This document shows positions 18,080-26,749 of a DNA stretch of 64,000 bases, one piece after another. The position numbers were made by a program, and so were the translations under genes. The notes under the pieces were generated by a model that did no database searches, had not been told where the DNA came from, and saw only the letters and a program-made list of their open reading frames with translations. The stretch comes from C-114 sp963745405 (lineage in GTDB: Bacteria > Chloroflexota > Limnocylindria > Limnocylindrales > CSP1-4). How positions within the stretch are numbered: position 1 is the stretch's first letter; every line of letters begins with the position of its first letter. Where the stretch lies: contig CAVUWY010000002.1 of NCBI GenBank assembly GCA_963745405.1, forward strand, positions 1 through 64,000, in the 5' to 3' direction.

Positions 18080-19686
18080 GGACGGTCCTCCGGTCGGTCG
18101 GGGCGGCGTGCGTCGGGGCGGCGTGCGTCGGTGTCGCCGACCAGGGCGGCGACGGCGGCCTTGAAGGCACGACCGCGCACTTCGTAGTCGACGAACATGT
18201 CGAACGAGGCGGCGGCCGGGCTCAGGAGGACCGTGGCGACCGCGGCCCCGGGCGCGTCGCGCAGGGCGTCCTGCGCGACCGCGGCGGCGCGCTCGACCGC
18301 GACCTCGAGCGTCGGCGCCGACTCGGTCCGGGCCAGGCCGGCCTCGCGGAACAGCGCGCCGAGGGTCGGCCCGCTCTCGCCGATGAGGACGGCGGCGTAC
18401 GCTCGCTCGGCGACCACCGGACCGAGGTCGCCGAGGTCGACCCCCTTGTCCCGGCCGCCGGCGATGAGGACGATCGGCCGGTCGAACGCCCGCAGCGCGG
18501 CGATGACGGCATCGGGCTGGGTGCCCTGTGAATCGTTGACGAAGCGGACCCTATCGACCGTCGCGACCGTCTCGAGGCGGTGCTCGACGCCGTGGAACGA
18601 GCCGGCCGCGCCGCGGATCGCGGCCGGCGCGATGCCGAACAGGAGGGCGGCGCCGACGGCGGCCAGGGCGTTGCTCACGTTGTGGGCGCCCGGGATCGCC
18701 AGCTCGCCGACCGGCATGATCCGGCCGTCGACGGTCGCGCCGGCAGCGTCGAGTGGCGCCACGCCGTTCGCGACGATCCAGCGGTCGACCACGCCGAGAC
18801 CGCCGGGCATCGGCGGCCCGAGGCGGTAGGACAGCACCCGGAGGCCCGGCCGTGCGATGCCGCCGGTCGCGTATCCGGCGACGACCGGGTCATCGGCGTT
18901 GAGGACGAGGGCGCCGGCGGGATCGACGAGCTCGGCCAGCCGGCGTTTTGCCCGCCGGTAGGCTTCGAGCGATCCGTGGCGGTCGAGATGGTCCGAGGTG
19001 ACGTTCGTGTAGACGGCCACCGTCGTGCCCCGCGACAGAGTCGGCAGCTGGAGCTCGGACAGCTCGATGACGACGCGATGGTCGGACGTCAGCACCGGCA
19101 GGAGCTCGACGAGCGGCCGGCCGATGTTCCCGCCGAGCTCCACGGGATGGCTCGGATCCGCACCGAGGAGGGCGGCGATCAGCGACGAGGTCGTCGTCTT
19201 GCCCTTCGTCCCGGTGACCCCGATCGTCGGCGCGGGGCACAGACGGAGGAAGAGGTCGGCCTCCGACACGATCGCCGGCGCGGTCGGATCGCCGGCCAGC
19301 CGGGCGTCGACGAGACGGCGGAGGATCGCCCGGAGACGCGGCTCGGTGGTCGGGAAGTCGGGATTGATCGACGGCGACGTCGCCACGAGGACGGCCCCGT
19401 CGAGCATCGCCTCCGGTTCGACGTCCGGCCCGACCGCGGCGACCACCGAACCCGCCGCGATCTCGGGACCGAGCGCCTCGAAGGCGGGACCGAGCTCGTC
19501 CGCCGGCCGGCCGTCGTACAGGGACACCCGGGCGCCGGCGCCGGCGAGGAACCGGCTCAGGCCGATCCCGCTGCGGGCCGCACCGAGGACGGTGACCGGG
19601 GCATCGCGCAGCGCTCCGGCCCGGATGGCCGGCATCGTCAGCGCGTCGAGCTCGATCGGGCGGTCGGTCGTGGTCATCGCCGTCAT
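18076..19686 (-). CDS. murD: UDP-MurNAc-L-alanine--D-glutamate ligase MurD
   Basis: A 536-aa Mur ligase, longer than the usual 450 because of insertions and a repetitive Arg/Pro/Asp tail (DARRPDARRPD). The N-terminal Rossmann domain has VLGAARSGIGLSRFL. The ATP-binding P-loop is GVTGTKGKTTTSSL, with TNVTSDHLDRHGSLEAY and LNADDP following. The C-terminal domain has RVRFVNDSQGTQPDA and LIAGGRDKGVDL. It adds D-Glu to UDP-MurNAc-L-Ala. The alternative start at MTTTDRP, three codons in, is equally possible. Confidence 0.93.
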   Translation of the reverse strand: MTAMTTTDRPIELDALTMPAIRAGALRDAPVTVLGAARSGIGLSRFLAGAGARVSLYDGRPADELGPAFEALGPEIAAGSVVAAVGPDVEPEAMLDGAVLVATSPSINPDFPTTEPRLRAILRRLVDARLAGDPTAPAIVSEADLFLRLCPAPTIGVTGTKGKTTTSSLIAALLGADPSHPVELGGNIGRPLVELLPVLTSDHRVVIELSELQLPTLSRGTTVAVYTNVTSDHLDRHGSLEAYRRAKRRLAELVDPAGALVLNADDPVVAGYATGGIARPGLRVLSYRLGPPMPGGLGVVDRWIVANGVAPLDAAGATVDGRIMPVGELAIPGAHNVSNALAAVGAALLFGIAPAAIRGAAGSFHGVEHRLETVATVDRVRFVNDSQGTQPDAVIAALRAFDRPIVLIAGGRDKGVDLGDLGPVVAERAYAAVLIGESGPTLGALFREAGLARTESAPTLEVAVERAAAVAQDALRDAPGAAVATVLLSPAAASFDMFVDYEVRGRAFKAAVAALVGDTDARRPDARRPDRPEDRP

Positions 19687-19693
19687 CGCCCGC

Positions 19694-20680
19694 TCACGGC
19701 AGGGCCCTGATGGAGGCGAGGAAGAACGTCACCCCGAGGAGTGCGGCGAGGATCGCCACGATCCAGAAGCGAAGGGTGATCTTCTCCTCGTCCCAGCCGC
19801 CGAGCTCGAAGTGATGATGCAGCGGCGCCATCCGGAACAGGCGCTGGCCACCGGTGAGCCGGAAGTAGCCGAACTGGAGGATGTCCGACATCACCTCGAG
19901 GACGAAGATGATCCCGATGAGCGGCAGGACGAGGATCTGGCCGGTGATCAAGGCCGTCACCGCCAGCGTCGCCCCGAGCGACAACGCCCCCGAATCGCCC
20001 ATGAAGATCTGGGCCGGGTGGACGTTGAACCAGAGGAAGCCGAGTGTGCCACCGATGATGATCGCGCAGAGCAGGGCGAGGTTCGGCTGAGTGGGGATGT
20101 TGAGCAGGGCGATGATGAGGTAGGCGACGAAGGCGAAGATCGCCGTCCCGCCGGCCAGCCCGTCGAGCCCGTCGGTGATGTTCACCCCGTTGCTCGAGGC
20201 GATGATGGCGAACGCCGCGAACAGGATATAGAGGACCGGGCCGATCGGGACATCGCCGACGAATGGAACCCGGAGGTCGGTGATGTCGAAGTGGCGCTGG
20301 ATGTAGATCGCCGCCAGCACCGCCACCACGACCTGCCAGAGGAGCTTCTGGCGGACGCTGATGCCGGCCCCGGTCTTGGCGTTGAGGTAGTCGTCGAAGG
20401 CGCCCAGCAGGCCGACCCCGATGAGGGTGGCGATCGGCGAGTAGGTCGAGGCGTCGAGTGCTCCGAGGAAGAAGGCGCACGAGGCCACGACCGCGACGAT
20501 GAGGAGGCCGCCCATGGTCGGGGTGCCTTCCTTCATGAGGTGGCTGTGCGGACCCTCCTCGCGGATCTGCTTGCCGATGCCGATGTAGCGCAGCATGCGG
20601 ATGTAGGCCGGCATGAGGATGACGATGACCGCGAAGGCGAGGAACAGGCCCTGGATGAGCTCGACGACGCCGCCCCTCAC
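19694..20680 (-). CDS. mraY: Phospho-MurNAc-pentapeptide transferase MraY
   Basis: A 328-aa polytopic enzyme making lipid I. It contains KEGTPTMGGLLI, the catalytic GLLGAFDDYLNAKTG Asp pair, SSNGVNITDGLDGLAGG, WFNVHPAQIFMGDSGALSLG and the RMAPLHHHFELGGWDEEKI motif that is diagnostic for MraY. The start is a GTG overlapping the murF stop. murD follows seven bases downstream. Confidence 0.96.
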   Translation of the reverse strand: MRGGVVELIQGLFLAFAVIVILMPAYIRMLRYIGIGKQIREEGPHSHLMKEGTPTMGGLLIVAVVASCAFFLGALDASTYSPIATLIGVGLLGAFDDYLNAKTGAGISVRQKLLWQVVVAVLAAIYIQRHFDITDLRVPFVGDVPIGPVLYILFAAFAIIASSNGVNITDGLDGLAGGTAIFAFVAYLIIALLNIPTQPNLALLCAIIIGGTLGFLWFNVHPAQIFMGDSGALSLGATLAVTALITGQILVLPLIGIIFVLEVMSDILQFGYFRLTGGQRLFRMAPLHHHFELGGWDEEKITLRFWIVAILAALLGVTFFLASIRALP

Positions 20681-22137
20681 GAGGCAGCCTCGGCGGCGAG
20701 ACCCTCGACGACCAGCTCGAGGCCGACTCCTCGCGACCCCTTGACGAGGATCACGTCGCCGGCCCTGAGGCGTGGCCGGAGGACCTCGAGAGCCTCGCTC
20801 GCGTCGGTCGCCCGGAGGATCCGGCTGGTCGCCGGCGCGTCGGCAGCGGCCGCCTCGGCGAGGGCGTCCGCTCCCGCGCCGACGACGACGATGAGCCCGG
20901 CGATCGCCGCGGCCGCTGAGCCGACCGCCCGGTGGCCGGCCTCGGACCCCTCGCCGAGCTCGAGCATCTCGCCGAGGACCGCCACCCGGCGGCGGGCCGG
21001 CAGCGAGGCCAGCAGGTCGAGGGCGGCCATGACGGAGGCCGGCGAGGCGTTGTAACTATCGTCGAGGATGGTCACCTCACCGGCCCTGACGAGGGTGTCG
21101 CGGTGGGGCGCCTGCCAGCCCTCCTCGAGCCCGGCGACGATCTCCTCGAGCCGCATGCCCGCCGCCAGCCCCGTCGCCGCCGCGGCCAGCGCGTTGTGGA
21201 CGCCGTGGCGACCGAGGGCCGGCGTCGCGATGGAACGCCGCCCGCCGGAGGTCCGCAGCGTGAAGCGCATCCCGGCCGACCCGGCGCTGGCGACATCGGC
21301 GGCGGCCACGTCGGCGCCGTCGTCGAACCCGTAGGTGAGCGTCCGGGCGACGCTGCGGGCCCCCATCCGGACCACCCGGGGATCGTCGGCGTTGAGGATC
21401 GCCGTGCCGTCGGCCGGCAGGGCCTCGACGAGCTCGCCCTTGGCCCGCTCGACGGCCTCGATCGTGCCGATCCGGCTGAGGTGGACCGGCTGGACGGCGG
21501 TCACCACGCCGATCCGCGGCTCGGCCATCGCCGCCAGGTCGGCGATCTCGCCGCCGACGTACATGCCCATCTCGAGGACGACCGCGTCGTGTTCCGGACC
21601 GAGATCGAGCAGGGTCAGCGGCAGGCCGATCTCGTTGTTGCGATTGCCCTCGCTGCGGAGGGTCCGGAAGTGCTGGCCGAGGACGGCCCCGATCGCCTCC
21701 TTGGTGGAGGTCTTGGCGATGCTGCCGGTCACCCCGACCACGAGCGGCCGGAAGCGGCGCCGCCAACCGGCGGCCACGGCCCCCAGGGCGCGCAGGCCGT
21801 CGGCCACGAGGACCACCGTGACGTCGCCCAGCGCCTCGAGCGTCTCGTCGTCGGGCGGGCGGGTCACGATGAACCCGGCCGCTCCGGCCGCCGCCGCCGG
21901 GAGCAGATAGCGATGACCGTCCGTCCGCTCACCGGGCAGGGCGACGAACAGCGATCCGGGCACGACCGACCGCGAATCGACGGCACCGTGGCGGATGGAC
22001 CGGCCGCTCGACCGAAGAAGCCGGCCACCGGTCAGGCGAGCGAGATCGGCGGCGGAAAGGGCGGGCTCGGCCGCCGCATCGCTCGACCTCGGCAGGGCTT
22101 CGGTCACGGCTGGGAGTGTGGCACAGGCGACGCTCAC
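20677..22137 (-). CDS. murF: UDP-MurNAc-tripeptide--D-Ala-D-Ala ligase MurF
   Basis: A Mur ligase of about 486 aa that adds D-Ala-D-Ala. The N-terminal LSAADLARLTGGRLL and DSRSVVPGSLFVALPGERTDGH motifs are MurF-specific. The P-loop is GVTGSIAKTSTKEAI, then SEGNRNNEIGLPLTLL and LDDSYNASPASVMAAL. The start is uncertain: the GTG at 22137 overlaps the ftsI stop (GTGA), and another GTG at 22107 begins VTEALPR. I give the coupled one. No murE lies between ftsI and murF. Confidence 0.92.
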   Translation of the reverse strand: MSVACATLPAVTEALPRSSDAAAEPALSAADLARLTGGRLLRSSGRSIRHGAVDSRSVVPGSLFVALPGERTDGHRYLLPAAAAGAAGFIVTRPPDDETLEALGDVTVVLVADGLRALGAVAAGWRRRFRPLVVGVTGSIAKTSTKEAIGAVLGQHFRTLRSEGNRNNEIGLPLTLLDLGPEHDAVVLEMGMYVGGEIADLAAMAEPRIGVVTAVQPVHLSRIGTIEAVERAKGELVEALPADGTAILNADDPRVVRMGARSVARTLTYGFDDGADVAAADVASAGSAGMRFTLRTSGGRRSIATPALGRHGVHNALAAAATGLAAGMRLEEIVAGLEEGWQAPHRDTLVRAGEVTILDDSYNASPASVMAALDLLASLPARRRVAVLGEMLELGEGSEAGHRAVGSAAAAIAGLIVVVGAGADALAEAAAADAPATSRILRATDASEALEVLRPRLRAGDVILVKGSRGVGLELVVEGLAAEAAS

Positions 22138-23951
22138 GGGTTCCCGACGACGGCGGACGGCGTGTCCGTCGGCAGGTCGAGCGAGGTCATCGCGTCGGTG
22201 GCGACCCGGCGGAAGAGCTCGTAGCTCTCGACCGGCAGCGGCAGGAAGCCCTGGGCCACGACCGTCGGCGTCGCCTCGTGGATCGTGAGGGCGACGACGA
22301 CCTGCGGGTGGCCCCGGCCGATGTAGCCGATGAACGAGTAGTTGTACGTCGACTTCCAGCCTCCACGGCCGTGGTTCGCCGCCGGGTTCCAGATCTGGGC
22401 GGTCCCTGTCTTGCCGCCCATGACGTAGCCCGGCACGAGCGTGTTGTCCCGGTACCACGGGACGGTGTGGATGACGTGGCTCATCAGGTCCGTCATCTCG
22501 TGCGACATGTCGGGCGTCATGACCCGCGCCCGGGGGGTCGGCGGCACCACGTTCGGCCCGACCGCGAGGACCACGTGCGGCGTCACGAGGGTGCCCCCGT
22601 TGACCATCGCGCTGTAGGCGGTCGCAAGCTGGATCGGGGTGACCGCCACGCCCTGGCCGAAGGAGCCGTTGGCGAGGTCGATCTGGCGCCACGGGGAGAC
22701 GGTCGGGTCGCGGACGATGCCGGCGACTTCTCCGGCCACGTCGATCCCGGTCGGCTGGCCGAAGCCGAGCCGCTGCCAGGTCGACTCGAGGATCGCCGAG
22801 GCCTTCTTCGTGCTCGAGGCGAGGCCGAGGGCGACCCGGGCCGCGCCGACGTTCCGGCTGTAGGCGACGATGTCCTCGAACGGCAGCCAGCCCATCGGGC
22901 GCTTGTCGGAGTCGTAGACCCGGGCCGTGCCGTGGTCGAGCGAGAGCGACCCGGTGTCGTGGACCTTGGTCGACGGATCGACCGTCCCGTTCTCGAAGCC
23001 GGCCAGGGCGGTGAGCATCTTGAACACCGACCCGGGCTCGTAGACCGAGCTGACGACCGGGTCGATGAAGCGGCTCGGGGCCGTCGTCGCGATGGTGGCG
23101 TAGTCGTTGGCGTTGTACGACGGATAGCTCGCCTCGCCGTAGATCTCGCCCGTGTAGGGGTCCATGACGACCGCCGATACGCCCTTGGCATTGTCGGCCG
23201 TGTCGGCCGCCATGAGCTCCTGCTCGAGCTGGAGCTGGAAGCCGGCGTCGAGAGTGAGGCGCAGGTCGGATCCGGCGACACCCGGCGACTCGACGGTGAT
23301 CGTGTCGGGGACCGGGTCGTTGTTCGCGTCGCGCTGGGCCACCTCGATCTTGGGCTGGCCGGCGAGCTCCGCCTGGTAGCGCTCCTCGACGCCGTACTGG
23401 CCGACCCCGTCCCGGTTGACGAAACCGAGGAGCTGGGCGGCGAGGGTCGAGTCGGGCGAGCCACCGGCGAGGGGGAACACGCGCTGGGGCTCGGATTCGA
23501 GAGTGAGCCCGGCCAGGTCGCCGTTCGACAGGCCGTTCCGGATCAGCTGGGCGCCCGCTTCATCGATGCCGCGGGTGAGGACGACGTAGCCGCGTTCCGA
23601 GACCATCCGGTCGGTCAGGTCGACCGCATCCTGCTGGTCGAGGCCGAGCAGGCCGATGACGTTCTGGGCCGTCTTCTGGCGGTCCTCCATGCTCAGCGTG
23701 TTCGGGGCGGCGATGAGGCGGTAGCGGTCGACCGACGTGGCGAGCACCACCGTGCCGCTGCGGTCGTAGATCGTCCCCCGCCGCGACGGCGTCTCGAGAC
23801 GGATGGTGGTCTGTCGGTCGGCCGCGGCCGCGAGGTCCGAACCGCGGACCACCTGCCACCAGGCGAGCCGCCCGCACAGCGAGGCGGCGAGCACGACGAG
23901 GGCGACGAGGATGACGAGGAGGCGACGGCGGGAGTCGGTCCGTCCCAGCAT
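22134..23951 (-). CDS. ftsI: Septal transpeptidase FtsI (class B penicillin-binding protein)
   Basis: A 605-aa class B PBP. One membrane helix (11-27) is followed by a PBP dimer domain (RRGTIYDRSGTVLA-like, about 58-71) and the transpeptidase domain. The active-site motifs are SVFK at 308-311, SRN at 365-367 and KTGT at 514-517. It cross-links septal peptidoglycan with FtsW. No PASTA repeats are present. It lies after the ftsL-like gene in the standard order. Confidence 0.95.
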   Translation of the reverse strand: MLGRTDSRRRLLVILVALVVLAASLCGRLAWWQVVRGSDLAAAADRQTTIRLETPSRRGTIYDRSGTVVLATSVDRYRLIAAPNTLSMEDRQKTAQNVIGLLGLDQQDAVDLTDRMVSERGYVVLTRGIDEAGAQLIRNGLSNGDLAGLTLESEPQRVFPLAGGSPDSTLAAQLLGFVNRDGVGQYGVEERYQAELAGQPKIEVAQRDANNDPVPDTITVESPGVAGSDLRLTLDAGFQLQLEQELMAADTADNAKGVSAVVMDPYTGEIYGEASYPSYNANDYATIATTAPSRFIDPVVSSVYEPGSVFKMLTALAGFENGTVDPSTKVHDTGSLSLDHGTARVYDSDKRPMGWLPFEDIVAYSRNVGAARVALGLASSTKKASAILESTWQRLGFGQPTGIDVAGEVAGIVRDPTVSPWRQIDLANGSFGQGVAVTPIQLATAYSAMVNGGTLVTPHVVLAVGPNVVPPTPRARVMTPDMSHEMTDLMSHVIHTVPWYRDNTLVPGYVMGGKTGTAQIWNPAANHGRGGWKSTYNYSFIGYIGRGHPQVVVALTIHEATPTVVAQGFLPLPVESYELFRRVATDAMTSLDLPTDTPSAVVGNP

Positions 23952-23966
23952 CGGTCGGTCGATCGC

Positions 23967-24404
23967 TCAGCGCGCCGGCACGACGACCGGAGCCGCCAGC
24001 GGGTCGAGTCCGGCGTCGAGGGCCTGCTTGCGGATCGCCGGGCCACTGCCGAGCCGGTTGATGTTGGTCAGGAGGTCCTGGCGGGTCGCATCGAGCCGCT
24101 CCCGCTGGTCCTGCAGGCCGGCCAGGTCGTAGCTCGTGGCCGAGACCCGGATGCTCTGGGCCAGGGAGAAGAAGGCGAGCATGAAGGCGACGACGATGCC
24201 GCCGAGGACGAGGCCGATGCGATTCGGGCGTCGGCCGGCACGGATCGACGTCCGGGTGCGGCGCCGAGGGAGGGCCGGCATCGGGCGCAGGACCGCCGAT
24301 GGCCCGGCCGTGGCGGCTCGACGGCCCGTGCCCGCACTGCGCCGGGCGACCCCGCGGGGCGGTACGAGGGACGACCGCGGTTGAGCGCCCTGGTAGACCG
24401 CCAC
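23967..24404 (-). CDS. ftsL: FtsL/DivIC-like septum protein
   Basis: A 145-aa bitopic protein. An Arg/Pro-rich cytoplasmic region (1-62) leads to one helix (IGLVLGGIVVAFMLAFFSLA), then a heptad-like segment (YDLAGLQDQRERLDATRQDLLTNINRL) typical of FtsL/FtsB. Sequence identity in this family is always low, so the call rests on topology and on its place directly before ftsI. It is expected to pair with FtsQ. Confidence 0.75.
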   Translation of the reverse strand: MAVYQGAQPRSSLVPPRGVARRSAGTGRRAATAGPSAVLRPMPALPRRRTRTSIRAGRRPNRIGLVLGGIVVAFMLAFFSLAQSIRVSATSYDLAGLQDQRERLDATRQDLLTNINRLGSGPAIRKQALDAGLDPLAAPVVVPAR

Positions 24405-24407
24405 CCG

Positions 24408-24605
24408 TCAGTCGCCGACTGCGGAGCCGAGCCGGCGCGTGCCGAGATCGACGTCGTGGAACGGGAAGCTCTCGCGCTCGTCCGCGTCGGGACCGAGGTC
24501 GAACTCGACGAGGTCGCGCGGGTGCGTCTGCTCGAGGCGTTCGCGCATCTCGTGCTGTCGGCGGCCGTATGACCGACGACGACTCGTCTGATGGCGCTTG
24601 CTCAC
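24408..24605 (-). CDS. Small conserved-position dcw protein, 65 aa
   Basis: A 65-residue protein, strongly basic in the first 25 residues (SKRHQTSRRRSYGRRQHEMR) and acidic after that. It has no helix long enough for a membrane. The GTG start has a strong GGAAGGAGG six bases upstream. Its stop lies three bases before the ftsL start, so it is inserted between rsmH and ftsL in the operon. I do not recognise the family; a nucleic-acid or membrane-surface role is only a guess from charge. Confidence 0.55.
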   Translation of the reverse strand: MSKRHQTSRRRSYGRRQHEMRERLEQTHPRDLVEFDLGPDADERESFPFHDVDLGTRRLGSAVGD

Positions 24606-24669
24606 GTGGTTCCTCCTTCCTCTCGTGAGCCGGTCGGCTCGGCGGTGGATCCGCCGGGTGACGTCCGGC

Positions 24670-25623
24670 TCAGGCGGCGATCGGTTCGGCTATCCGTTCG
24701 GCGGCCCGGAGCCGTGCGCTCCGGGAGCGGGGGTTGGCGGCCAGCTCGGCGGCGCTCGGGGTGCGCGACCGGCCGAGCGGTCGGAGTCGGGGGTTGCGGC
24801 CGCAGACGCAGACCGGCAGGGCGGGTGGGCAGACGCAGCCACGGCGTTCGGCGGCGATGAAGCGCTTGACGATGCGGTCCTCGAGCGAGTGGTAGCTGAG
24901 GACGACGAGACGGCCACCGGGCCGGAGCAGGTCCATGGCGGCCGCCAGGGCGGTCTCGAGGGCGCCGAGCTCCTCGTTGACGGCGATGCGGAGCGCCTGG
25001 AAGACGCGTGTCGCGGGGTGGGTCCGGCGGGGTCGCCGCGGGTTCACCGGCACGACCCGCTCGACGAGTGCGGCGAGGTCCTCGGCCGTGGCGATCGGTG
25101 CCATGCGGCGGGCGTCGACGATGGCCCTGGCGATCCGCCCGGCGGCCGGCTCCTCCCCGTAGCGGCGGAACAGCGCGGTGAGCTCGCTCGCATCGAGTGT
25201 CGCCAGGAGCTCGGCGGCCGGGACGCCTCGCCGCGTGTCGAAGCGCATGTCGAGGGGTCCACCGGCCCGGAATCCGAAGCCACGCTCCACGTCGGCGAGC
25301 TGGTAGCTCGAGAGGCCGAGGTCGAAGAGCAGCCCGTCGACCCGACCGAAGCCGGCCGCCGGAGCAACCTCGCCGAGTTCGCGGAAGTTCGCTTGGCGGA
25401 GGACGAGTCGGTCGCCGAACCGGGCGAGCCGTCGTTCGACCCTGGCGATGGCCGCCCCGTCGGCATCGAGGCCGAGGAGGCGGCCATCAGGATCTGACGC
25501 CTCCAGGATCCGCTCGGTGTGCCCACCGCCGCCGACCGTGGCGTCGATCTGGAGACTGCCGGGAGTCGGCGCGAGTATCTCGACGACCTCCTCCGCCAGC
25601 ACCGGCAGGTGCCTTTGCTCCAT
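24670..25623 (-). CDS. rsmH: 16S rRNA m4C1402 methyltransferase RsmH
   Basis: A 317-aa SAM-dependent methyltransferase (old name MraW) acting on C1402 of 16S rRNA. Motif I is DATVGGGGHTERIL, motif II LLGLDADGAAI, then VDGLLFDLGLSSYQL. RTHPATRVFQALRIAVN and VLSYHSLEDRIVKRF are the family signatures, and a CVCPPALPVCVCGRNPR cysteine cluster lies near the C-terminus. The ATG at 25623 follows a GAGGAAG site. It is the second gene of the dcw operon. Confidence 0.95.
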   Translation of the reverse strand: MEQRHLPVLAEEVVEILAPTPGSLQIDATVGGGGHTERILEASDPDGRLLGLDADGAAIARVERRLARFGDRLVLRQANFRELGEVAPAAGFGRVDGLLFDLGLSSYQLADVERGFGFRAGGPLDMRFDTRRGVPAAELLATLDASELTALFRRYGEEPAAGRIARAIVDARRMAPIATAEDLAALVERVVPVNPRRPRRTHPATRVFQALRIAVNEELGALETALAAAMDLLRPGGRLVVLSYHSLEDRIVKRFIAAERRGCVCPPALPVCVCGRNPRLRPLGRSRTPSAAELAANPRSRSARLRAAERIAEPIAA

Positions 25624-25682
25624 CTCTTCCTCCGCGGCCGATGTACGGATCCCGAGCGGACCCTGGAAGCGCATGTGGTGCC

Positions 25683-26111
25683 CTAGATCCCGAGGCCTTC
25701 GAGGTGGCCGGCCAGCGTCTCCGGGTCCTCGAGGCTGCGCCGGACGTCGTCCCAGCGGCTCGGGGCCCAGACTTCCGCGTGATCGCGGGCGCCGACGATG
25801 ACCACCTCGCCATCGAGCGCCGCGTACTCCCGGAGGTAGGCCGGCAGGACGACCCGACCCTGGCGGTCGAGGTCCACCTCGGCCGCACCGCCGAAGATGT
25901 GGCGCTGGAAGGCGCGGGATCCGGGGTTCGTGAGGGGGAGCGTGGCCGTCTTGGCCGCGAGCTCCTCCCACCCGTGGCGGGTCAGGATCGCGAGGCAGTT
26001 ATCGAGCCACTTGCAGACGACGGCACCGCCCTCGAGCTGGGAGCGGAACCTCGCGGGGACGGCCATCCGTCCCTTCTCGTCCACCGAGTGCCGGTACTCG
26101 CCGGTGAACAC
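25683..26111 (-). CDS. mraZ: Transcriptional regulator MraZ
   Basis: A 142-aa AbrB-fold protein with two tandem DxxxR half-domains: DEKGRMAVPARFR near residue 13 and DRQGRVVLPAYLR near residue 88. It forms ring oligomers that bind direct repeats upstream of its own gene. The GTG at 26111 puts VFTGEYRHSVDEKGRM at the N-terminus, matching the family's MFxGEY start; the longer frame runs into the operator. It is the first gene of the dcw operon and probably its repressor. Confidence 0.94.
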   Translation of the reverse strand: MFTGEYRHSVDEKGRMAVPARFRSQLEGGAVVCKWLDNCLAILTRHGWEELAAKTATLPLTNPGSRAFQRHIFGGAAEVDLDRQGRVVLPAYLREYAALDGEVVIVGARDHAEVWAPSRWDDVRRSLEDPETLAGHLEGLGI

Positions 26112-26184
26112 GTGCCTGGCAACCCCTGTCCTGGCGATTCGGGCCGCAATGTGGGCCGATCGGGGATCGGCGTGGGTCTGGTCC

Positions 26185-26210
26185 CCACTTCTCACCACTT
26201 TGTGCCACTT
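26185..26210 (-). promoter_or_regulatory. MraZ box: three AAGTGG direct repeats
   Basis: On the minus strand AAGTGG occurs three times with an exact 10-bp period (26210-26205, 26200-26195, 26190-26185), separated by four bases. This matches the known MraZ operator layout of GTGG-type repeats one helical turn apart. It lies just downstream of the -10 box and about 75 bp before the mraZ start. Confidence 0.85.
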
Positions 26211-26218
26211 GGACGGGC

Positions 26219-26246
26219 ATTCTACACCGCGGGGAATCGCCGTCAA
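26219..26246 (-). promoter_or_regulatory. Sigma-70-type promoter of the dcw operon
   Basis: On the minus strand: -35 TTGACG (26246-26241), 16-bp spacer, -10 TAGAAT (26224-26219). It is the best promoter match in the window and is followed at once by the MraZ box. The leader would be about 100 nt. Confidence 0.75.
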
Positions 26247-26293
26247 TGCCAATTCCGCACAACGGCTCCCACGGGGTCGTGTGGCGGATGGCG

Positions 26294-26383
26294 CTCGGTG
26301 GCGGACCGCTGCTCGGTGGCGGACCGCTGCTCGGTGGCGGACCGCTGCTCGGTGGCGGACCGCTGCTCGGTGGCGGACCGCTG
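26294..26383. repeat. Five tandem copies of an 18-bp unit
   Basis: The unit CTCGGTGGCGGACCGCTG is repeated five times without a mismatch, with a broken sixth copy after it. Each unit holds the palindrome GCGGACCGC. The array starts about 48 bp upstream of the -35 box of the dcw promoter. As 18 is a multiple of three, all frames stay open as short peptide repeats, but no ribosome site supports a gene. The rest of 26250-26749 holds a hairpin (GCAAGAA...TTCTTGC, 26443-26464, without a T tract) and nothing else I can name. Confidence 0.85.
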
Positions 26384-26749
26384 CTCGGACCAGCGGTCAC
26401 CGGGTCCCACACAGTGGTCGTGGTCGATCCCTTGCCCGACACGCAAGAAGCCGGCCGTTCTTGCCTGTGGGGCATCAACGCGACCGTGAACCGACTATCC
26501 GGCCAGTCGGCGAGTCGTGGGGTTGCGCCTCACGCAAGAACGCGCGCATCCGGCCGGATCCATGCACCTGCTGCAAGAGATCGAGACGGCATCCCGCTGG
26601 GAGTGGTCCCGATCGGTTCCGTTGATGCACCCGGTGCAAGCCGCTCGGCAGTCGGGCGGCTGGCGGCGGGGCGGCGGGCGGACTACGCGGCTGGGCGGGC
26701 GGTTCGCGGCCGCCTGGCTCCCGGAGGCTCCCGCCGGAGCGCTGGCCGG

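Noticed and set aside
26243..26446. Peptide-repeat frames across the 18-bp tandem repeat
   Set aside because: An 18-bp repeat automatically gives open hexapeptide repeats in several frames; no start signal supports translation.
26443..26464. Hairpin GCAAGAA...TTCTTGC as a terminator
   Set aside because: There is no T tract on either strand and it lies 286 bp beyond the LysM stop.
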